A stretch of 64,000 nt of DNA, taken from NCBI GenBank assembly GCA_044355655.1, contig JBIKXS010000002.1, positions 62,001 through 126,000 on the forward strand, in the 5' to 3' direction. Both the position numbers and the translations under genes were made by a program. The DNA is from UBA3064 sp023258775 (GTDB lineage: Bacteria; Pseudomonadota; Gammaproteobacteria; Burkholderiales; Burkholderiaceae_E). The notes under the pieces are model-generated. The model had not been told where the DNA came from. It searched no databases and saw only the letters and a list, made by a program, of their open reading frames with translations. Positions 43,688 through 51,339 of this stretch are shown piece after piece (position 1 is the first letter of the stretch; every line of letters begins with the position of its first letter).

Positions 43688-46204
43688 ATGCGCGCACTTT
43701 TTTTTAGACTTCTTGCACGTGATTTTCAGGCAGGGCATCTAAACTTGCTGGCGCTTGCCTTGGTGATTTCAGTGTTCGCCATGGCAACTGTTCTAAGTCT
43801 TGCAGACCGATTTGAACGAAGCATCAAAGCGAGAGCAGCAAGCCTGCTTGCTTCCGACATCTTGCTGGTCAGTGATCATCCGATCAAGCCAGGAATTGAA
43901 ATTGAGGCCCAGAGGCTGGGCTTTCGCATCATGCACACCGCGGTGTTCCCTGGGATGGTTACTGTGGGTGAGCAGACGATGCTTGCGTCGATTAAGGCAG
44001 TAAGCAGCAATTACCCTTTGCGGGGCAAGCTCAAACTTGCGAGCGCACAAGATGAGACCGCCATCGATAAGGTGTTACCGGGCACCGTGTGGCTGGAACA
44101 AAGCCTGCTTGACCGATTGCAAGCGAGCATTGCTGACAGGGTTCGCCTTGGCGAGAAAAGTTTTCTTATTGGTGGCGTAATTCGCGAAGAGCCCGATCGG
44201 GTCGCAGCGTTTATCAACTTCGCACCACGGCTGATGCTTCATCGAGATGATCTGGAATCAACTGGTCTGATACAGGAGGGAAGCCGCGTTACCTGGCGAA
44301 TGGGCCTGGCACATGACGATGCTGCTGCGCTTAAGCGGTGGATAGCGCAGCATGAAGATGCGCTTGAAAAGGGGCAACGGATTGAAGCCCAAGATGCTGG
44401 TCGGCCAGAGATCCAACTCACCATGCAACGAGCAAAGACCTTCCTTGGTTTGATTGCGTCAATCATCGCCATTGTTGCCTGCGCCGCAATTGCACTCTCC
44501 TCAAGGCACTACGCGAGCACGCATATGAAGCAATATGCTGTCATGCGCGTCATGGGTGCATCTGCAGCGCATTTATTTGGCATTGTCGTGCTTCAGTTTT
44601 TAGCGATCGGCTTTTTAGCTGGGGGTGTTGGTGCATTGCTCGGTATTTACGCGGCAGACTTGCTGGCATCGCTGATTCCCGTAAAGCTTGCGCAGCAATT
44701 GCCACCTGCTGATTTCAGCATTGCCTTTCATGCGCTCATCGCGGGCCTGCTCATGCTTTTGAGCTTTTCCCTGGGGGGTTGGTTACAACTTCTCGGTGTA
44801 ACGCCAAATGTCCTTTTTCGGGAGCAAACACCGAATCAGTCGGATCATGCCGCTGGATCAACAAAAGCAGGCAGCGTGTTGAGAACAAACTTTCCCTGGC
44901 TTGTAATCGCGATGGCGAGCCTTTCACTCAGCGTATGGTTAAGCGACAGCCTTCGAAGTGCGCTCCTGCTTTGGGCTGGACTCATGATGGTGTTCTGCTT
45001 ACTGGCTTTGTTGCTTGCTTTGTTTTACCGTTTGGGACGAGAGCTTGGGGAAAAGCTATCCGCTCGGCATTTAGCCAGTAAGCTTGCCTTGCGAAGGCTT
45101 GGCAGAACGCCACTGAGACGGGCGATTCAACAGAGTGCAAGCACGCTTGGTGTGTTAGCTTTGTTGTTATTGAGTTTCGTACAGGATGACTTAATGAGTA
45201 GCTGGCAGCGAGCCTCGCAAGGTCAGATGCCGGATCGTTTTCTGATCAATATTCAAAACGATCAATTAAATGAGGTGATCCATTTTTTGAAGCAAACAAT
45301 TAAAGACGAGCCAGCTGATCTGTATCCAATGGTCCGTGGTCGCCTGGTTGCCAGAAACGGTAAAGCAATGGAGCCTGAGGACTTTGAAGAGCTTCGAGCG
45401 AGACGCTTATTGGACAGGGAATTCAACTTGTCTTACGGCGAAGGCCCGATTGAGGGTAACCGATTGATTGATGGGCAATGGCCTCGCCGAGGGCAAGCAG
45501 ATGCTTCGGTAGAGCAAGGTTTAGCAAAGACGCTTGGTTTATCGATGGGTGACGAGATCGAATTCGAGGTTGCTGGGGAAGTAGTCAAGGCCAGAATCAG
45601 CAGCATCCGTGCGCTATCTTGGGAAAGCATGCGGGTGAATTTTTTTGTTGTCCTTTCGCCTCAACTTCTTGAGGATCAGGCGCAAAGCTGGATTGCAAGT
45701 CTGCGCACAACGAGTGTTTCAAACTTTGACAGACTGCTCAATGCGGCGTTTCCCAACATTACCTCAGTTGATTTAACGGCAACTATCGAGCAGGCAAAAT
45801 CGCTGGTCGAGCAACTTACAGCCGGTCTGCGTTGGCTGTTTCTGCTTGCCTTGATCAGCGGCGCACTCGTGATCGCATCAGCCTTGCAACTTGAGCAGGA
45901 TGAACGTCAGCGCGACGCTGCACTCTTGCGGGTTTTAGGGGCTAGGCCCAGCCAACTGAGGGCGATTATTGGTGCAGAGCTCATGATCTCAGGATTGCTC
46001 GGCGGCTTGCTAGCAGGCGGCTTTGCCTACTTGCTTGGACTTTTCATTGGTAAGGAATTACTCGAACTGCCAGGCTTTGGCAGTCCATTAGTGATACTCG
46101 CAGGCGTGACGTTACAGGTCTTTGTGAGCCTTGTTTCAGCGCTTTTTGCAATGCAGCAAATGTTTCGTCGTTCAGCCGGCGACGCAATTCGCTTGACCAA
46201 TTGA
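43688..46204 (+). CDS. YbbP-like ABC transporter permease (double FtsX domain)
   Basis: 838 residues with about ten membrane helices in two FtsX-type blocks: an N-terminal anchor (HLNLLALALVISVFAMATVL), a periplasmic region, helices around 255-440, a second periplasmic region and C-terminal helices ending near VFVSLVSALFAMQQMFRRSA. This matches YbbP of E. coli, which works with the ATPase YbbA. No ATPase gene lies nearby, so the partner is either encoded elsewhere or absent. Substrate unknown; homologues have been linked to lipoprotein or lipid handling. Confidence 0.8.
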   Translation: MRALFFRLLARDFQAGHLNLLALALVISVFAMATVLSLADRFERSIKARAASLLASDILLVSDHPIKPGIEIEAQRLGFRIMHTAVFPGMVTVGEQTMLASIKAVSSNYPLRGKLKLASAQDETAIDKVLPGTVWLEQSLLDRLQASIADRVRLGEKSFLIGGVIREEPDRVAAFINFAPRLMLHRDDLESTGLIQEGSRVTWRMGLAHDDAAALKRWIAQHEDALEKGQRIEAQDAGRPEIQLTMQRAKTFLGLIASIIAIVACAAIALSSRHYASTHMKQYAVMRVMGASAAHLFGIVVLQFLAIGFLAGGVGALLGIYAADLLASLIPVKLAQQLPPADFSIAFHALIAGLLMLLSFSLGGWLQLLGVTPNVLFREQTPNQSDHAAGSTKAGSVLRTNFPWLVIAMASLSLSVWLSDSLRSALLLWAGLMMVFCLLALLLALFYRLGRELGEKLSARHLASKLALRRLGRTPLRRAIQQSASTLGVLALLLLSFVQDDLMSSWQRASQGQMPDRFLINIQNDQLNEVIHFLKQTIKDEPADLYPMVRGRLVARNGKAMEPEDFEELRARRLLDREFNLSYGEGPIEGNRLIDGQWPRRGQADASVEQGLAKTLGLSMGDEIEFEVAGEVVKARISSIRALSWESMRVNFFVVLSPQLLEDQAQSWIASLRTTSVSNFDRLLNAAFPNITSVDLTATIEQAKSLVEQLTAGLRWLFLLALISGALVIASALQLEQDERQRDAALLRVLGARPSQLRAIIGAELMISGLLGGLLAGGFAYLLGLFIGKELLELPGFGSPLVILAGVTLQVFVSLVSALFAMQQMFRRSAGDAIRLTN

Positions 46205-46228
46205 TCCGAGGGTTGCTTCAATGCAGCT

Positions 46229-46720
46229 ATGCAAAAAAATGCGATAAATCTCCAACGCGCGCTCCTGCCCGATCAGATCGTGCAAGTCCATCAACTTTTT
46301 CTCGAGTATGCCGCCTCGTTAAGCATTGATTTGGGCTTTCAAAACTTCGAAGCGGAGCTTCAAAGCCTACCTGGCGAATACGCAGGCGATGCAGGCGGTG
46401 CGCTATTACTTGCGCTAGTCGATGGAAAAGTTGCTGGATGCGGTGCCATGAGGTCCTTCCCAGACGCTGACTACAGTAATGCCTGCGAGATGAAGCGGGT
46501 TTACGTGAAGCCAGCCTTTCGAAGTATCGGTTTGGGCCGTCAAATCGCCATGCAACTCATCGACGAGGCTTGCTCGATAGGTTATTCATGCATGTTGCTC
46601 GATACGCTCGATGAAATGGAAGCGGCGCGAGGGCTTTATGAAAGCTTAGGTTTTGAAGAGATCCCGCCTTACTATTTCAACCCGATTCCAGGTGCCCACT
46701 ATTTGAAAGTTGATCTGTAA
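46229..46720 (+). CDS. GNAT-family N-acetyltransferase
   Basis: 163 residues with the GNAT core: beta4 segment EMKRVYVKPAFRSIGLGRQI carries the acetyl-CoA pyrophosphate loop (R-x2-G-x-G), followed by MLLDTLDEMEAARGLYESLGFEE. C-terminus PGAHYLKVDL. Substrate unknown. It follows the YbbP-like gene by 24 bp. Confidence 0.88.
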   Translation: MQKNAINLQRALLPDQIVQVHQLFLEYAASLSIDLGFQNFEAELQSLPGEYAGDAGGALLLALVDGKVAGCGAMRSFPDADYSNACEMKRVYVKPAFRSIGLGRQIAMQLIDEACSIGYSCMLLDTLDEMEAARGLYESLGFEEIPPYYFNPIPGAHYLKVDL

Positions 46721-46816
46721 GACTCGCTGGGCAGTAAGGAGAAACTTGATGGGCCGTTTGTAAAGACTTGAAGTTCGATCCACAAACTTAAATTAGACCC
46801 TTTGACGAATCATGCA

Positions 46817-48241
46817 ATGAATCACGAAGTCGTTATAAATAGCGATCGTTCTAAAGCGATCGAGATGGCAAGATTGCTGGCCCACGACGGGCGCTTTATG
46901 AGTCTTTTAAAGCGCAGAGTAGCTTTTAAAACATCGTCGCAAGAGGATCCCTGCAGCCCCGCCATGGATGCATATTTGCGTATCGAGATGTCCCCATACT
47001 TGCTCGATATGGGTTTTTCTTGCAGGATTTACGACAACCCCGTTGAAGGTGCTGGTCCTTTATTGCTTGCTGAACGTCTCGAAGAAGGCGCAACACTCAC
47101 TGTCTTGTCGTATGGCCATGCAGATGTCATTCGTGGTCAGGAGGATCGATGGCGCAAAGGCTTATCGCCATGGGAATTGCAACAGGATGGTATACGGGTT
47201 TACGGACGGGGTACTGCGGATAATAAGGGTCAGCACAGCATCAACTTAGAAGCGCTGCGTTCGGTGTTAGGCAAACGCGGCAAACTAGGTTTCAACATCA
47301 AGCTCATACTTGAGACGGGTGAAGAAACTGGCTCTCCTGGACTTGCAGCATTTTGTGAGCAGCACAAAGAAGCCCTGAAAGCCGATGTATTTATTGCATC
47401 TGACGGTCCTCGGATACGTCCGGATTTACCGACGATCTATGGAGGCAGCCGCGGTGTTATTAACTTTGAACTTTGTATCGAGGCTCGTGAAGGCGCCCAT
47501 CATTCGGGAAACTGGGGCGGATTGATTTCAAATCCTGGCATACGCTTAGCCCACGCGATTGCTTCGATATGCGATGCCCGGGGTTCAATTAAGCTTTCAG
47601 CCTGGAGGCCGCAAAGCTTGACCGGACCGATCAGAGAAGCGCTTCGGGGTATTGATGTTGACGGGGGCGATGACGGGCCGCGGGTTGAGCCCGATTGGGG
47701 AGAACCAGGCTTAAGTCCCGCCGAGCGCGTATACGGTTGGAATAGCTTTGAGGTCCTGGCTTTTCAAACCGGTAATCCTGCTGCGCCGGTTAATGCGATC
47801 CCAGGTCGAGCCAATGCCTATTGCCAACTTCGTTTTGTTGTTGGCACCCAAGCATCGTATGTACTTGATGATTTGCGAAAACATCTGCATGAGGCGGGCT
47901 TTGCCGATGTGCAAGTGATCGACCCTGTTAAACCGCCAATGGCTGCAACGAGACTTGATCCGAGGGACCCCTGGTGTCTATTTGCTGTGGCGTCGATCGA
48001 GCGATCACTCGGCAAGCGACCTGGTGTGCTGCCAAACCTCGGTGGTTCGCTGCCAAACGATGTCTTTGCTGATTTGCTAGGGTTACCGACCATCTGGGTT
48101 CCGCACTCCTACGCAGGCTGCAGCCAGCATGCGCCTAACGAGCACATGCTGATGCCAATTATTGAAGAGGGCTTGGTTGCGATGACAGGTCTTTTTTGGG
48201 ATCTTGGCGATCCTGCATCGATCAAGCCCGTGATGGCTTAG
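46817..48241 (+). CDS. M20-family metallopeptidase/deacylase
   Basis: About 474 residues from ATG 46817 (a TTG five codons upstream is possible). Di-zinc site residues are recognisable: SYGHADVIRG (His/Asp), GRGTADNKGQH (bridging Asp), LETGEETGSPG (catalytic Glu pair), and a C-terminal His in QHAPNEH. A lid domain lies mid-protein. M20 enzymes of this size cleave dipeptides or N-acyl amino acids. The SDR and MFS genes next to it suggest one catabolic unit, but the convergent orientation means separate transcripts. Confidence 0.87.
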   Translation: MNHEVVINSDRSKAIEMARLLAHDGRFMSLLKRRVAFKTSSQEDPCSPAMDAYLRIEMSPYLLDMGFSCRIYDNPVEGAGPLLLAERLEEGATLTVLSYGHADVIRGQEDRWRKGLSPWELQQDGIRVYGRGTADNKGQHSINLEALRSVLGKRGKLGFNIKLILETGEETGSPGLAAFCEQHKEALKADVFIASDGPRIRPDLPTIYGGSRGVINFELCIEAREGAHHSGNWGGLISNPGIRLAHAIASICDARGSIKLSAWRPQSLTGPIREALRGIDVDGGDDGPRVEPDWGEPGLSPAERVYGWNSFEVLAFQTGNPAAPVNAIPGRANAYCQLRFVVGTQASYVLDDLRKHLHEAGFADVQVIDPVKPPMAATRLDPRDPWCLFAVASIERSLGKRPGVLPNLGGSLPNDVFADLLGLPTIWVPHSYAGCSQHAPNEHMLMPIIEEGLVAMTGLFWDLGDPASIKPVMA

Positions 48242-49038
48242 TCAGACCGCGACATGCCGGAGGTTCGACCGCCGTCGATCGTAATGGTTTGTCCCGTGGT
48301 GTAGGAGCCAGCGGCGGCGGCAAGAAAGACTGCGGCACCGGCAATCTCGTCGGGCTCTCCGATTCTGGCTAAAGGCGTGTGTGCCACTGTTTTCTGAAGA
48401 ATGCTTGGGTTATCCCATAAGGCCTTGGCGAAATCAGTTTTGATAAGTCCCGGTGCGATGCAATTAGCGCGAATATTGTGCTCACCCCATTCCACTGCCA
48501 AATTCCGAGCAAGCTGCATGTCCGCTGCCTTGGAAATACAGTAAACACCGAGTCGGTCAGATCCCTGAAACCCACCGATCGAAGAAATGATGATCATGCT
48601 GCCGCCACCTTGGCGCTTCATAATTGGCGCAACCATATTGCAAAGCCAGAAATTGCTGCGCACATTGCTGTTCATAACGCGGTCATAGGCTTCATCAGGC
48701 ATATCTATCGACGGCCCGAAGTAGGGATTGACCGCTGCATTACAAATTAAGCTATCGATACGACCCCAGGTCTTCAAGCTTTGGTCGACCAACGCCTGTA
48801 ATTCTTCTTTTCGTCCAATGTGGCAGTTCATTGCGATGGCCTCGCCGCCTGCTTCGCGAATGGACTCAACAACCTGTTGGCAGGCCTCAAGTTTTCGACT
48901 TGAGACAACAACCTTTGCGCCATGTTCTGCAAGTCTTATGGCAATCGATCGACCGATTCCTCGGCTTGCGCCAGTGACGACTGCAACCTGATCTGTTAAA
49001 TCAAACAATCCCTTTGATGCCTTGGTTGATGCTTTCAT
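48238..49038 (-). CDS. Short-chain dehydrogenase/reductase (SDR)
   Basis: 266 residues with all classical SDR motifs: TGASRGIGRSIA, NAAVNPYFGP, IIISSIGG (catalytic Ser), YCISKAADM (YxxxK) and the C-terminal TGQTITIDGGRTSG. NAD(P)-dependent alcohol/ketone oxidoreductase; substrate unknown. It ends convergently against the M20 gene with a 4-bp overlap and follows the MFS gene by 25 bp on the same strand, so it is probably co-transcribed with that transporter. Confidence 0.9.
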   Translation of the reverse strand: MKASTKASKGLFDLTDQVAVVTGASRGIGRSIAIRLAEHGAKVVVSSRKLEACQQVVESIREAGGEAIAMNCHIGRKEELQALVDQSLKTWGRIDSLICNAAVNPYFGPSIDMPDEAYDRVMNSNVRSNFWLCNMVAPIMKRQGGGSMIIISSIGGFQGSDRLGVYCISKAADMQLARNLAVEWGEHNIRANCIAPGLIKTDFAKALWDNPSILQKTVAHTPLARIGEPDEIAGAAVFLAAAAGSYTTGQTITIDGGRTSGMSRSD

Positions 49039-49063
49039 CGATAAATCCTATCTGTTGTTGGGA

Positions 49064-50245
49064 TCAGTACATCGCTGGTTGGCTATGACGCTTCCATTGA
49101 GCAAGCAAGTAACAAAAAAGAACTGCGATCAGTGCGCAGAACACTGAAATCGCTACAGCGACATGATAATTACCATAGTGATCAAATAGTGCGCCGGCAC
49201 CGACGGGCCCAAGGAGGTTGCCAATACCTGCTCCGCTGTAGACCAAGCCTAAAATGCCAGTGACAGCGCGAGCACCGAAAAAGTCCATACACAACGGCGG
49301 AAAAAGTGCGACGACTGATCCGTACGCGAGCCCAAACCATAGGGCGAAGGTGGCCAATCCAAACCAGCCAGGGTTGATGAACCAAATTAATAGAGCGCAA
49401 GCCAGCATCGTATTGGAAGCACCCATGGTGACGAGGCGTCCATAACGGTCGGCAAAAAAACCAATCAAGAATCGCCCCGCAATGCTTCCTATACCAATTA
49501 ATCCAATCGTTGATACTGCCTGAACTTCGGGTACCCCTTGATCGCGAGCGAACTGGATCACATGCGCAAAGGGAAAGAAAAGACTGGGACCTGCAACAGT
49601 ACAAATGCCAAATAGTAGCCAGAACCCCCGACTACGGATCGCTTGCGAAAGACTTAGCCCATCCAGACTTTGCGGTATCCCCGAGATCTTCTGTGGCATG
49701 CGAATTTGACTCGTTGCAGCAAGGCCCAACAACATCGCGCTTAAGCCGAGGTAAAACATCGTCGCTCGCCACTCGAAATTGGCGATACCAAAGCTTACAA
49801 GCGGCGGAATAAGCAAGGTGCCAAGACCAATCCCGGCACTCGCAATACCGCTGGCAAGCGAGCGCTTTGTCGTGAACCAGGGCGGCACTGCGCCCATGAC
49901 AGGCGTGTAAACAAGCGCTACGCCAAAGCCAATACCTAAGCCGTATGACCAGTATATTTCCTGGAGCGTTTCTGCTTGGCTTGCAGCCATGGCTCCTAAT
50001 CCGAGCAAGACCATGCCGCAGGATGAAACGATTCGTGGCCCAAATCGAACCGCAGCAATGCCACCACCTGCACCTGCTATAAAATATAGAAAACCAGCCA
50101 AACCGAACACTAAAGAAATGTCGGCGCGCTTTGCTTGAAAAGACTCGCTGAGTGCGGCAAAGAATGCACCGAATGAATAGGAGGTGCCGAAGATGATGCC
50201 AAGAGAGAGCATCGAGGCAACTGTAACAACCCAGCCCTGACTCAT
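49064..50245 (-). CDS. MFS transporter, oxalate/formate or monocarboxylate type
   Basis: 393 residues with about twelve helices in two six-helix halves. Signature segments: GTSYSFGAFFAALSESFQAK, GLGIGFGVALVYTPVMGAVP, FFADRYGRLVTMGASN. The pattern fits the OFA/monocarboxylate MFS family, which carries small organic acids. It is co-directional with the SDR gene, which is consistent with uptake of a carboxylic acid substrate; this is inference. Confidence 0.85.
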   Translation of the reverse strand: MSQGWVVTVASMLSLGIIFGTSYSFGAFFAALSESFQAKRADISLVFGLAGFLYFIAGAGGGIAAVRFGPRIVSSCGMVLLGLGAMAASQAETLQEIYWSYGLGIGFGVALVYTPVMGAVPPWFTTKRSLASGIASAGIGLGTLLIPPLVSFGIANFEWRATMFYLGLSAMLLGLAATSQIRMPQKISGIPQSLDGLSLSQAIRSRGFWLLFGICTVAGPSLFFPFAHVIQFARDQGVPEVQAVSTIGLIGIGSIAGRFLIGFFADRYGRLVTMGASNTMLACALLIWFINPGWFGLATFALWFGLAYGSVVALFPPLCMDFFGARAVTGILGLVYSGAGIGNLLGPVGAGALFDHYGNYHVAVAISVFCALIAVLFCYLLAQWKRHSQPAMY

Positions 50246-50269
50246 CGCGAGGATCTTCGAAAAGCTGAG

Positions 50270-50346
50270 TGGCGCGCCCGGCAGGATTCGAACCCACGAC
50301 CCCCTGGTTCGTAGCCAGGTACTCTATCCAACTGAGCTACGGGCGC
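50270..50346 (-). tRNA. tRNA-Arg (anticodon ACG)
   Basis: 77 nt on the minus strand beginning GCGCCCGTAGCTCAG; acceptor stem GCGCCCG/CGGGCGC, T-arm GGGTTCGAATCC and encoded CCA. Anticodon stem CCTGG/CCAGG encloses CTACGAA: anticodon ACG, which would need tadA editing of the wobble A. Confidence 0.96.
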
Positions 50347-50386
50347 GTAGCAAGCCACAGAGTATAACATTGGGTCGAATCTTCTC

Positions 50387-51193
50387 CTAAGCGTGCCAAC
50401 TTGGTGGGCGGGTTTGCTTATCGCTCAGCGATGTTTCCTCAAGTACTGGAATTTTCATTCGTTGATTTAGCCACCATACGCCGGCCAGATCGAACAATCC
50501 AACCCAAAGTCGACTGTTGAGACCATAGTTGGACCGCCCTCGCATGCGCGGGCGGTGATTGACTGGGAGGGATACAACATCGCGCTGCTGACGTCGGAAC
50601 AAGGCAGGTAGAAAGCGATGCAGGTGATTGAAAAACGGAAGCTCTAAAAAGGCATCGCGTGCAAAAAGCTTGAGGCCACAGCCGGAATCAGGCGTTTCAT
50701 CTCCCAAAATTGCGGCTCTGACGTTGTTCGCGACGCGAGACGAGGCTCTACGTAGCCAATCATCGTGACGCTTTACGCGATGACCACATACCGCGACAAG
50801 CGCGCTATTCGTGGCTTGAGCCGTTTGTAAACACGCAATCATCCGGGGCAAGTCAGCCGGGTCGTTTTGACCATCACCGTCGAGCGTTGCAATCCAGGGA
50901 AACCGCGCGGCCTGGACACCACTATGCACCGCAGCAGACTGCCCAAAGGAAGTTTGATGCTTAAGGACGCGAAGGCAGGAAATCGTTTCGCTCAATGCCG
51001 ACAAGCATTTGTAACTCCCGTCGCTGCTTCCGTCGTCGACGTAAATGATTTCAAAAGTCTCTAAATCAGCTCCGTGTGGGCCAAGCGCATCGATGATCTC
51101 GACAATTAAGGGCTCTAAGTTATCTACTTCATTTTTCACAGGGACGATCACTGATAACCGGCCGTCAAAACGGGGTATGGGAGTTAGTGGCAT
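50387..51193 (-). CDS. Family 2 glycosyltransferase (DPM1/ArnC-like)
   Basis: 268 residues, GT-A fold: SVIVPVKNEVDNLEPL, YVDDGSSDGS (nucleotide-binding DD) and ATLDGDGQNDPADLP (DxD). The C-terminal part (RSNYGLNSRLWVGLFDLAGV) is short, with no paired membrane helices, so it resembles a cytoplasmic prenyl-phosphate glycosyltransferase. Donor and acceptor unknown. It is divergent from aceE. Confidence 0.87.
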   Translation of the reverse strand: MPLTPIPRFDGRLSVIVPVKNEVDNLEPLIVEIIDALGPHGADLETFEIIYVDDGSSDGSYKCLSALSETISCLRVLKHQTSFGQSAAVHSGVQAARFPWIATLDGDGQNDPADLPRMIACLQTAQATNSALVAVCGHRVKRHDDWLRRASSRVANNVRAAILGDETPDSGCGLKLFARDAFLELPFFNHLHRFLPALFRRQQRDVVSLPVNHRPRMRGRSNYGLNSRLWVGLFDLAGVWWLNQRMKIPVLEETSLSDKQTRPPSWHA

Positions 51194-51284
51194 GGTGAAA
51201 GATTGTAGGGTGAAGCATCGATATTTACGCGATTCGGATTTAATTTCATAATAAGGAATTATTTTTCATTTGACGAAATTTTGC

Positions 51285-51313
51285 TTGTTGTTTGGATCAG
51301 CACTTCCTAGAAT
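51285..51313 (+). promoter_or_regulatory. Candidate promoter of the aceE operon
   Basis: TTGTTG (51285-51290), 17 bp, TAGAAT (51308-51313), 27 bp before the aceE ATG. The -10 box matches five of six positions, the -35 three. It is within an A/T-rich stretch. Moderate support only. Confidence 0.3.
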
Positions 51314-51339
51314 TGAGTCATTCCGAGGGAGAAGCGCCA

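Noticed and set aside
49632..50297. 221-residue frame overlapping the MFS gene and tRNA-Arg
   Set aside because: Composition is Cys/Trp/Arg-rich nonsense and it runs through a tRNA.
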